Shown here: positions 19,494 to 27,687 of the stretch, in pieces | Numbering within the stretch: position 1 is the stretch's first letter | Layout: every line of letters begins with the position of its first letter | Origin: Candidatus Falkowiibacteriota bacterium | GTDB taxonomy: Bacteria > Patescibacteriota > Patescibacteriia > Patescibacteriales > UBA12465 | Length of the DNA stretch: 51,425 bases | Direction: 5' to 3' | Assembly: GCA_003554785.1 (NCBI GenBank) | Contig: PWHG01000067.1 | Location: 1 to 51,425, forward strand | The notes under the pieces: generated by a model | Told to the model about the DNA's origin: nothing | What the model saw: only the letters and a program-made list of their open reading frames with translations | The model's database searches: none | Made by a program: the position numbers and the translations under genes

Positions 19494-20691
19494 CAAATAT
19501 CATTATCCTAAAGGTGGAGCTGATAAATACTATCTTAAATTATCGCAAAAACTAAAAGAAGCTAATTATGAGGTGGCTAATTTTTCCATGCTGCATCCAA
19601 AAAATTTAGACTCAAAATGGTCTAAGTATTTTGTTTCAAATATTGAATTTAATAATTCAAAATTTATTGACAAACTTAAAACTCCGGGACGAATTATTTA
19701 TAGTTTAGAGGCTAAAAATAAATTTGAAAAATTAGTTAAGGATTTTAAACCTGACATAGTTCATTTGCACAATATTTACCATCAAATCTCTCCTTCAATT
19801 TTAAATATCACCAGAAAATACCAAATACCAACAATTATTCATTTACACGACTACAAACTAATTTGTCCAAATTATCAACTATTTACAAACAATCATACTT
19901 GCCAAGCTTGTTTAAAAAAAAGATACTACAATTGTTTTTTTAAAAAATGCCTAAAAAATTCCTATAGCAAAATTGCTTTAGCTAGCTTAGAGATGTATAT
20001 TCATCACTCAATTTTAAATATCTATAAAAAAAATATTGATCATTTAATTTCTCCAAGTAAGTTTTTAAAAAATAAATTTGTTGAATTTGGCTGGCCAAGT
20101 GAGAAAATTTCTGTTTTATATAACCCATTTGATAGTACTCTAGAAACAAAAAAGGATTTAAAAAGAAAAAACTATCTTCTCTATTTTGGACGCTTAAGCA
20201 AAGAGAAGGGAATTGATGTTTTATTAAATGCGCTTAAAAGCACTAATGAAAGCTTAAAGATTGTTGGCAGTGGTTCTTATGAAAATCAACTTAAAAAATT
20301 AGCTAAAGAGAAAAATTTAAATGTAGAGTTTTTAGGCTTTAAAGAAGGTGATGATTTAATTAGCATCATCTCTGAAGCCAAAGCAGTGATTATTCCTTCA
20401 ATTTGGTGGGAAAATATGCCCCTTAACATGCTTGAAGCTCTTAGTTTAGAAAAACCAGTGATTGCTAGTAGCACTGGCGGAATGCCTGAGATTATAAAAG
20501 AAGGAGAAAATGGCCTTCTATTTAAACCAGGTTCAGTTAGTGAATTAAGAGAAAAAATTAAAAAGTTAAATCAACTTGATTTAGATAAAATGGGGAAAAA
20601 AGCCAAAGAAAGTGTCAAACATTTAAACGAAGATAGTAATTTAAAAGCAATAGAAGAAATCTATAATTCATTTAAAAAAAGAAATCCTTAA
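19474..20691 (+). CDS. GT4-family glycosyltransferase
   Basis: KYHYPKGGADKYYLKLSQKL; PSIWWENMPLNMLEALSLEKPVIASSTGGMPEII. Confidence 0.9.
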   Translation: MKILQVNKYHYPKGGADKYYLKLSQKLKEANYEVANFSMLHPKNLDSKWSKYFVSNIEFNNSKFIDKLKTPGRIIYSLEAKNKFEKLVKDFKPDIVHLHNIYHQISPSILNITRKYQIPTIIHLHDYKLICPNYQLFTNNHTCQACLKKRYYNCFFKKCLKNSYSKIALASLEMYIHHSILNIYKKNIDHLISPSKFLKNKFVEFGWPSEKISVLYNPFDSTLETKKDLKRKNYLLYFGRLSKEKGIDVLLNALKSTNESLKIVGSGSYENQLKKLAKEKNLNVEFLGFKEGDDLISIISEAKAVIIPSIWWENMPLNMLEALSLEKPVIASSTGGMPEIIKEGENGLLFKPGSVSELREKIKKLNQLDLDKMGKKAKESVKHLNEDSNLKAIEEIYNSFKKRNP

Positions 20692-20712
20692 TAAGAGGAT
20701 TTCTTTTTTTAT
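20679..20712 (+). terminator. Terminator with the upstream CDS stop codon in its loop
   Basis: AAGAAATCCT-TAATAAG-AGGATTTCTT + T run. Confidence 0.85.
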
Positions 20713-20730
20713 ATTTAGTTTAATTCTTTA

Positions 20731-22050
20731 TTATTCAATAGTAATTGAAATACTATAATGAAGACCTGAGTCTTTTCCTTCTACTTTTATATCATGTCGC
20801 CCAGCTTTCATTTCTGGAATTGTAATAACTTCAGAAAAACGACCTCTAAAATTTGCTTTAGAATTAGTTTTTTCTTTAGCGATAGTGATGATTAAATCTT
20901 CATCTGGTCTAAAACCACCACCGGAAACTAAAACTTCACTATTTATATAAGCGCGAGTTTTATCCAAATTTAGAAACAGATTTTCAAGTGGATAAACCCT
21001 GTCATCTGTTTCAGTGGCTTCAACTGAGGCTATTTTTTCTAAATTTTCATCTAAAACTAAAATATTAGTATTGTTAAATATCACTAATTTATCACCGTTT
21101 AAATGAAGAACTTTAAGGCCCATTGCCCAACCAGATTGTCCTCCCAGGTGAGTTGTGAAGCGATAATTACTTAGGTTCATATTTTGATCTAATTGAACCA
21201 CTCCTACGCCATTGCTAAAATAAACATTATGATTGTGTCCACTACTAGTAATATCAAAACCTTGATGGCCAATATGTTTGAAGTGTCCAAGTAAGTTACC
21301 ATTTAAATCAAATTTTTTGGCATAGTAGTCATCAACTACATATAAGTGACCAAAACTGTCTTGATAAGCTTTTCTATTACCTTTTTCATATTTAAAATTT
21401 AAAGGTATGTCGCTAACAGTTTTTCTAGTTTCTCTATCATAAGCTAATAATGAACTAGTTTCTTCGTCAACACTTAAAATAAAGCGATCAATACCGGCAT
21501 TAATATTATAAGGTGACTTGGAGTTTGTAAAATCATAAGAATCAATTACTTGGAGATCAAAATTAAAATATTTAACACCTTTAGCACTAACAGTTACAAT
21601 TCTACCATCAAATCGATTAATGCGATTATACCACTCCCAATAAGTATTTTTACTTTCATTTACTAAATGTAGACTATTTCCTACTACTTGATATTTATAA
21701 ATAGTATAATGACTAACCGCATAAACAAATAATTGATTTCTTTCAACAGAAAATGTTAAATCATAAAAATCCTCATAGCGATTAAAACGAGGGTTATAGG
21801 GTTTAATTTTTTCGAGTAATGTTAAATTATCATCATCTAGACGAAAAACCTCTAGACTTCCAGTGTCAGCACTACCAACATAAATATTATTGGCAAAAAC
21901 AATCGCATCGCCGGAATAATATGATTTTAAATTTGTTTTTCCGGAATTAATCATTAAAGTAGTTAATAAAATCACTACCAATAATCCAATTCCAATAATT
22001 GACCATTTTTTCATATTTTTATTTTTATATTTTAAAATTCTAGTTATCAT
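20731..22050 (-). CDS. Membrane-anchored beta-propeller protein with C-terminal Ig-like domain (start may be 22014)
   Basis: N-term TM WSIIGIGLLVVILLTTLMI; repeated blades; SEVLVSGGGFRPDEDLIITI... C-term. Confidence 0.55.
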   Translation of the reverse strand: MITRILKYKNKNMKKWSIIGIGLLVVILLTTLMINSGKTNLKSYYSGDAIVFANNIYVGSADTGSLEVFRLDDDNLTLLEKIKPYNPRFNRYEDFYDLTFSVERNQLFVYAVSHYTIYKYQVVGNSLHLVNESKNTYWEWYNRINRFDGRIVTVSAKGVKYFNFDLQVIDSYDFTNSKSPYNINAGIDRFILSVDEETSSLLAYDRETRKTVSDIPLNFKYEKGNRKAYQDSFGHLYVVDDYYAKKFDLNGNLLGHFKHIGHQGFDITSSGHNHNVYFSNGVGVVQLDQNMNLSNYRFTTHLGGQSGWAMGLKVLHLNGDKLVIFNNTNILVLDENLEKIASVEATETDDRVYPLENLFLNLDKTRAYINSEVLVSGGGFRPDEDLIITIAKEKTNSKANFRGRFSEVITIPEMKAGRHDIKVEGKDSGLHYSISITIE

Positions 22051-22141
22051 ACACTAAATAATTAAATATGTCAATAGATAGGTATTGACAAATATTTTTT
22101 TATGTTGTAGTATGACAAGTTAATAAATAAATAAAATCGTT

Positions 22142-22927
22142 ATGGAATTTAATCAATTTTCGCAATTAGTAAACCGAAAAAAACAGACAATCGTTAGTAT
22201 TATGCTAATAAGTTTAGTTTTAGTATTAGTTGCATCTATTCTTTCTCCTATAAAATATGGAGCTCAATCAAGAATTTTAGTTATGCAAGAGGGGGTAACT
22301 TCTGATGCTTATACTCTATCAAGAACTAATGAATATTTAGGAAACTTATTTTCTCAAATAATTTATTCAAGTTCATTTTTTGATTTAGTAATGGACAATG
22401 ATAATTATCAAATTGATAATAATTATTTCAGTGGTCAACAAACAGAAAGAATTAAAAAATGGAGAAATTCAATTAATACACGTACATATAGTGACAGTGG
22501 AATTATTGAAATTAATGTTTATCACCAACAACCACAACAAGCACAACAAATTGCTTTATCGATTAATAGCACCTTAACTAGTTATAGTCATAAGTATTCT
22601 GGTAATGAAAATATTAAAATTAATGTTATTGATCAACCACTAGTATCAGAGAGGCCAGTTAAACCAAACATACCCTATATTATCGCAATTACTATCTTAG
22701 GATCATTTATTTTAGCTTTAATCTTTATCTACATTTTTCCTGAAGAAAAATATGATATTAGATTATTTACAGCTAAAGCAAAAAAAAGCAAAAAAAATAT
22801 TGATCAAATAATAGAAGAAGAGGAAGAAGAAAGTGAAGAAGCAAAAAGATTAAATGAATATTATAGAAACTTGGAAAAAAATCGAGAAGATGATGTGTCA
22901 GGTGATATGGACAATATCATCAAATAA
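22142..22927 (+). CDS. Wzz/chain-length-determinant-like protein
   Basis: Two TMs flanking an extracytoplasmic domain; VSERPVKPNIPYIIAITILGSFILALIFIYIFPE. Confidence 0.75.
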   Translation: MEFNQFSQLVNRKKQTIVSIMLISLVLVLVASILSPIKYGAQSRILVMQEGVTSDAYTLSRTNEYLGNLFSQIIYSSSFFDLVMDNDNYQIDNNYFSGQQTERIKKWRNSINTRTYSDSGIIEINVYHQQPQQAQQIALSINSTLTSYSHKYSGNENIKINVIDQPLVSERPVKPNIPYIIAITILGSFILALIFIYIFPEEKYDIRLFTAKAKKSKKNIDQIIEEEEEESEEAKRLNEYYRNLEKNREDDVSGDMDNIIK

Positions 22928-22930
22928 TCC

Positions 22931-22959
22931 TTGACAAAAATCCAGTTTTAATATATATT
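22931..22959 (+). promoter_or_regulatory. Sigma70-like promoter of the first island gene
   Basis: TTGACA-17-TATATT. Confidence 0.65.
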
Positions 22960-23016
22960 AATCAGTTAATAATTGTTCATTTTAAAAAAACCAAATGGGT
23001 AGGAGGCCCTTGAGTA

Positions 23017-23487
23017 ATGAAAAAAGTAGAAAAAGATTATGTAATTTATGGACTTGTTTTTTTGTTTCTTCTTTTGCTGGTTTACATGCTAGCAACCAGA
23101 AGTGATAAAAGTTCAGCAGAACACACTATTGATGAAAGGGTTGAAATCAAAGAACAACCCAGAGCAAAAGCTACACCGCAAGGTACCACAACCTTCTGTT
23201 TTCGGCTCAACGGTAGGGAAGACATGCATTTACCAGCACTCCTGGGAGGCGCTGGAAATGACGTCTATCCAAACGGACTTTCCGGGTTTAACTGGTCATT
23301 GACACCAACTTCAAGTGGCGATGAACCTTATGGAATCCTAGATGACGGGACTATCTTTGTAAAAAAAGAGTTCCTTTCAAAATGGGACCCGAATAAGGTT
23401 GAAATTAAGTCCGACCTCACTGGCTGGAGCCCTGTTCAAATGCGAGAAGAAGAAGTAAACGGAGAGCCGGCTTACGTGTATAAATAA
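23017..23487 (+). CDS. Membrane-anchored protein with unrecognised C-terminal domain (paralogue A)
   Basis: AGGAGG at 23001-23006; N-term TM YVIYGLVFLFLLLLVYMLA; C-term FCFRLNGREDMHLP...YGILDDGTIFV...IKSDLTGWSPVQM...YVYK. Confidence 0.8.
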   Translation: MKKVEKDYVIYGLVFLFLLLLVYMLATRSDKSSAEHTIDERVEIKEQPRAKATPQGTTTFCFRLNGREDMHLPALLGGAGNDVYPNGLSGFNWSLTPTSSGDEPYGILDDGTIFVKKEFLSKWDPNKVEIKSDLTGWSPVQMREEEVNGEPAYVYK

Positions 23488-23502
23488 GCCAAACCTCCAA
23501 TT

Positions 23503-23533
23503 GCCTCAGTTGTAAAAAACTGAGGCTTTTTTT
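23503..23533 (+). terminator. Terminator after paralogue A
   Basis: GCCTCAGT...ACTGAGGC + T7. Confidence 0.85.
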
Positions 23534-23543
23534 ATATTTTCTC

Positions 23544-23572
23544 TTGACATAAACAAAAAAATTATGTACAAT
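23544..23572 (+). promoter_or_regulatory. Sigma70-like promoter for the beta-barrel gene
   Basis: TTGACA-17-TACAAT. Confidence 0.7.
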
Positions 23573-23631
23573 AATATGATTATTTAAAAAAATAATTTAT
23601 TGAACATTAACAACAAAAAAAATATACAGTC

Positions 23632-24501
23632 ATGAAAAAATTTGTAATTTTTATCATTCTGTTTTTGGGTTTTATTTACTCAAGCTCAGGACAATTCAAA
23701 GAAGAGGTAAATGTTTCACTCTTTGCTGGTGGTTATTTTGCTCAGCAAAACACTAACAATCAAGGAGGTTGGTACGGCATTTATGCCGAATACTTACCTT
23801 TTAAAACTTCAGACCATGTATCTTTTGGTTTTTCCTTTCTTTATTCAAAGTCTAGGTTTGAAAATAATACTCAAACCTACAGGTATGAAGGAAGTAGCAG
23901 TCAAATTGGTGCAGGTATTACTGTAGGGAAATACTGGGATTTTTTCTCTCTGCGACATTCAGCTTTTTTAGGCACAAATATTATGCTTAAAAAAACTGAA
24001 GATCAAGGAAGAGGGGATGGTCACAATGGATCTGTTTATGAAATGACTCAAGAGGACTATATAGTTTCTTTTGATCTCAATTTCAACCTTCTTAAAACAT
24101 ATGGGTATTCCCATAACATTTTTCCTAGAACCCAGTTTAAATTGGGTTGGCAAAAACCTTTAGCTTTCTATAAAGAAGACTATTGGAATGGGGATGAAAT
24201 TCCGGAATCAGTTATTTGGGATAAAGCTGGCTTTAGTTCTGAAATAAAACTTAGTCTTATTGAAGCTGGTCTGTTTGAAAACCTAAGACAATACAAGGTT
24301 TTTCTGGGATATCAATATTTCCGGGGAGACAGAAGTCATTGGTTAATTACAGGTCCTGAAATGTCTTTTTTGAAAATGGAAAAAGATGACTGGCTTAGTA
24401 TAAACCTGTTTGTTAAACAACGAATAGGAAATTTTGAGCCAAGCCTTAATGATACCCATTTTGGTGTCAATTTGGTATTTACTTTTACGAATTTAAATTA
24501 A
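23632..24501 (+). CDS. Candidate outer-membrane-type beta-barrel protein with signal peptide
   Basis: MKKFVIFIILFLGFIYSSSGQ signal; alternating amphipathic aromatic strands (VNVSLFAGGYFAQQ, HVSFGFSFLYSKSRF, THFGVNLVFTFTNLN). Confidence 0.65.
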   Translation: MKKFVIFIILFLGFIYSSSGQFKEEVNVSLFAGGYFAQQNTNNQGGWYGIYAEYLPFKTSDHVSFGFSFLYSKSRFENNTQTYRYEGSSSQIGAGITVGKYWDFFSLRHSAFLGTNIMLKKTEDQGRGDGHNGSVYEMTQEDYIVSFDLNFNLLKTYGYSHNIFPRTQFKLGWQKPLAFYKEDYWNGDEIPESVIWDKAGFSSEIKLSLIEAGLFENLRQYKVFLGYQYFRGDRSHWLITGPEMSFLKMEKDDWLSINLFVKQRIGNFEPSLNDTHFGVNLVFTFTNLN

Positions 24502-24532
24502 GAAATTGTATAAACAAAAAGGAGGATTAATC

Positions 24533-25198
24533 ATGAAAAAACAAGTATTTTGGATTGCACTGATTATATTAATTGGTGCCATACTTTTCCTGTTTTATTT
24601 CAACTTCTGTTCAACAGACAGAGTTGAGGTGGAAACAAGAGAAGTTCACACAGAAATCAGAGAAGCTGATTATCAGAGATTAAGGGACAGAATTGTAAGT
24701 CTGGAAAGAAAACTACTTGAGCTGGAAAATAAAATTAACCAGCACACAAGCGCTAAAACAACGACCACTAGGTCGGTGACTCAAGCTAAACCTGCACCCA
24801 CTCCTGAGCCTAGGCCGGAACCAAAGACAGTAAGGGCTGATGATAAAAAAGCAGACCTGAGTCATTTACGTAACGTAAGTGGCGACATCATCTTCTGTGT
24901 TATGGCAAATAATGATGGTGGAATGCATTTTCCCCAATATGCCCTGGAAAGAGGAGCAACTTTTGAAGGAAACGTTCGATCCAATACTACCAGCGATGGA
25001 AACAACTGGGTCGTGCACCCAACAGAAACCATGCGTGGAGATTATGGAATCACTCATGATGGCACATTTTTTGTGTCTCATAGTGTAATTGATTCCCTAA
25101 TTGACGTCCATAACCTTGCCATAAAGTCAGAATTTACTGGTTGGCAACCAAGAGACATGACAAGAGAAGGGAATTATTGGGTTTATAAAACCCGATGA
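24533..25198 (+). CDS. Membrane-anchored protein with coiled-coil stalk and the same C-terminal domain (paralogue B)
   Basis: AGGAGG at 24520-24525; TM FWIALIILIGAILFLFYF; coiled coil RLRDRIVSLERKLLELENKI; C-term IIFCVMANNDGGMHFP...YGITHDGTFFV...IKSEFTGWQPRDM...WVYK; TGA stop. Confidence 0.8.
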   Translation: MKKQVFWIALIILIGAILFLFYFNFCSTDRVEVETREVHTEIREADYQRLRDRIVSLERKLLELENKINQHTSAKTTTTRSVTQAKPAPTPEPRPEPKTVRADDKKADLSHLRNVSGDIIFCVMANNDGGMHFPQYALERGATFEGNVRSNTTSDGNNWVVHPTETMRGDYGITHDGTFFVSHSVIDSLIDVHNLAIKSEFTGWQPRDMTREGNYWVYKTR

Positions 25199-25214
25199 TC
25201 CTTCAAAAAATACA

Positions 25215-25247
25215 CCCTCAGATTAAATTAAAATCTGAGGGTTTTTT
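25215..25247 (+). terminator. Terminator after paralogue B
   Basis: CCCTCAGATT...AATCTGAGGG + T6. Confidence 0.85.
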
Positions 25248-25252
25248 AATAT

Positions 25253-25285
25253 AAAAAACCCCTAAACTAAAAAAGTTTAGGGGTT
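25253..25285 (-). terminator. Terminator of the minus-strand lipoprotein gene
   Basis: AACCCCTAAACT...AGTTTAGGGGTT, T run on the minus strand. Confidence 0.85.
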
Positions 25286-25300
25286 ATACTTTTTCACAAA

Positions 25301-26434
25301 CTAACTTATAATTTGTAAAAAAATATATTGATAATAATCATCCCAGAAAATTGACTGGGACATATTATTATTTTCCTGATCTTCATATAAACCCCAGACC
25401 ATTCTTACGGGGAAATCTTCTATATCGGAGATATGAAGCTTTCCCCAGTTAGGAAAATTTGGAACCGAACTTAAGGGTATTGGTGAATGCCACTGCTCAT
25501 TGTGGTCAAGATATGACCACCAGGGATCACCTTGACTAAATGAGCCATCAAGATTTACATAAACTGTAACTGAATTGTCGTTGTTTATTGTAAACCTCAA
25601 GGCTGCTGATGGTCCCTGATCACCATTTTCACCGGGAATTGGCACAACTGGAATAATTTCTCCATCATCTTTTAGATGAAAAGAAATAAGGGTTGGTTCA
25701 TCAACAGTCACAAAATTACTGTTTTTGAAGTTTCCCCATATTGGATCATCACCAACAAACCTCACCACTCCAAAAGAGTGATCACCGGGCGCTATTTCAA
25801 TTTGAGTTTTAACCCAATGACCAACGCCTTCTGCGGGATGAAGTTCACCATTAGAAGACATTCGATAATTGGTATCAGCCGGATTTATCATTTGGTGATT
25901 ATCCCAGGGAATATCTGTAATTGTGCCATACAGATAATAGTTTCCTGATACTCCATGCCAGGCATTTTTGTAGATACCGGCAGTAATCTTAAATTTATCA
26001 CCACTTTCCTCTACATCAGTGATGTAAAACGGTGATTCAGGGTATCTAGGAAATAAATTTAAATAGGAGGTAACTTGATGTTCTTCTCCATTTAAACCTA
26101 CTATAGTTAATGATATTGACTTCATATCATAACCGCCATAGAAATAAATGGGATTATCATCAAAGCTTTCCTCCTCATTCCAAAATTCCCATATAACATA
26201 ATCTACAGACATATCAGTTTCATAACTAAATATGAACTGTTTGTTAGATTCAACCATGAAGATGGTTTCACCAGCTTCGGTTGTTGTGGTTTCAATTTCC
26301 TGACCTTCTTCAAGTGTAGCCACTTTAATTGCAACTTCACCATCACCAGGATCAAGATCGGGATCCATGTAATCTACCTTTTCGCAGGCAGAAAAAATGA
26401 AAAAGAAAAGAAAAATACTCAGAATTTTTTTCAT
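25301..26434 (-). CDS. Secreted lipoprotein of unknown function, Bacteroidetes-like style
   Basis: MKKILSIFLFFFIFSAC lipobox followed by acidic EKVDYMDPDLDPGDGE. Confidence 0.7.
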   Translation of the reverse strand: MKKILSIFLFFFIFSACEKVDYMDPDLDPGDGEVAIKVATLEEGQEIETTTTEAGETIFMVESNKQFIFSYETDMSVDYVIWEFWNEEESFDDNPIYFYGGYDMKSISLTIVGLNGEEHQVTSYLNLFPRYPESPFYITDVEESGDKFKITAGIYKNAWHGVSGNYYLYGTITDIPWDNHQMINPADTNYRMSSNGELHPAEGVGHWVKTQIEIAPGDHSFGVVRFVGDDPIWGNFKNSNFVTVDEPTLISFHLKDDGEIIPVVPIPGENGDQGPSAALRFTINNDNSVTVYVNLDGSFSQGDPWWSYLDHNEQWHSPIPLSSVPNFPNWGKLHISDIEDFPVRMVWGLYEDQENNNMSQSIFWDDYYQYIFLQIIS

Positions 26435-26485
26435 GACTCAACAATTTTGGGTTAATATTTAAGTTTTTTAAAAGAACTAATATAT

Positions 26486-27583
26486 TTAAATTAATAAACT
26501 TCTATATAAATTTAGGGTCTCTTTAGCAATTGCTAGAGATTCATAGTTTTCTTTTACACTGTTTTTTAACTTTTCTCCCATATTTTTTAATTTCTCCTTA
26601 TCAGTATTTAAAATTTCTTTTAATTTATGTTCTAAACTGTTAATATTTTGACTTTTAAAGCTATAGGATAAGTTATTAGTAGTTTGCAAATTAGCCTCAA
26701 TATCACTAACCAAACATGGTAGGGAATAACTCATGGCTTCAAGCAGGGAAATTGACAATCCTTCCATTTTTGAAGTTTGAGTGAATAAATAGGCATTAGC
26801 AAATAAATGTTTTAAATTATCTCCATTTTGGTTGTTAGTAAATATAATTCTATCATCACCAACTGCTAGACTTTCTAATTCTTGTTTATATTCACCCTCA
26901 CCAACAATAACTAACTTTTTATCAGTCTCAATATTTTTAAAAGCTTCAATTAAATACTGAACTCCTTTTAATTTGATAATTCTAGAAACACTTAAAATAT
27001 AGGAATCTTTTTCAAGGTTCCAATTTTTTAGTAAATCATTTCCAGGATATTCAGGAATTTCTACACCATTAGGTATTAAAATTGCTTCTTTGTTATATTT
27101 ATTTTTAAAATATTCCTTAGTAATTGGGGTTAAAACTATCACCTTATCAGCCCACTTCGCCATAGACTTTTCACCCATTTTAAGCATTAATCTAGCAAAA
27201 CGTCCCCATTTATCATTATCATAATCAAAGCTATGTAAAGTAGATATAACTTTAACTTTTGGTTTAAATAGTTTTACTATAAATATTAAAAGGGAAGGGC
27301 CAACACCATGAAAATGAACAATATCAACTTTTCTAAAACAAACATCAATAGTAGCTAAAAAGTTGTGCGTAATACTGGCTAAATTTTTAGTATTTATAAA
27401 AGGCTTAGAAATTATCTTAATTCCTTTAAACTCATTTTTACTATCTGGCCAATACTTTTTGCGATTGTATACTAAAATTTCTTGATCAAGCAATTTTAAA
27501 CTAAGTGCCAATCTTTCGGCTTGCTTTTCAACCCCGCCATCTTTAGCCGGAATGCCTTTTTGTCCGATAAATGCAATTTTCAT
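26486..27583 (-). CDS. GT4-family glycosyltransferase (start at MKIAFIGQKG)
   Basis: MKIAFIGQKGIPAKDGGVEKQAERLALSL; TSKMEGLSISLLEAMSYSLPCLVSD. Confidence 0.88.
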   Translation of the reverse strand: MKIAFIGQKGIPAKDGGVEKQAERLALSLKLLDQEILVYNRKKYWPDSKNEFKGIKIISKPFINTKNLASITHNFLATIDVCFRKVDIVHFHGVGPSLLIFIVKLFKPKVKVISTLHSFDYDNDKWGRFARLMLKMGEKSMAKWADKVIVLTPITKEYFKNKYNKEAILIPNGVEIPEYPGNDLLKNWNLEKDSYILSVSRIIKLKGVQYLIEAFKNIETDKKLVIVGEGEYKQELESLAVGDDRIIFTNNQNGDNLKHLFANAYLFTQTSKMEGLSISLLEAMSYSLPCLVSDIEANLQTTNNLSYSFKSQNINSLEHKLKEILNTDKEKLKNMGEKLKNSVKENYESLAIAKETLNLYRSLLI

Positions 27584-27687
27584 ATAATTAAATTTAACAT
27601 ATAAACTTATCAATTTTTAACAATTATGTCAAGGCTTGCTGTTTTATTTTATTTATAATAAACTGAAAATACAAAGATAAAAATATT

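Noticed and set aside
23102-23302. Overlapping same-strand ORFs in the island (23102-23302, 23711-23926, 24879-25088)
   Set aside because: Alternative frames inside genes supported by SD sites, TM/signal sequences and paralogy; no independent start signal.
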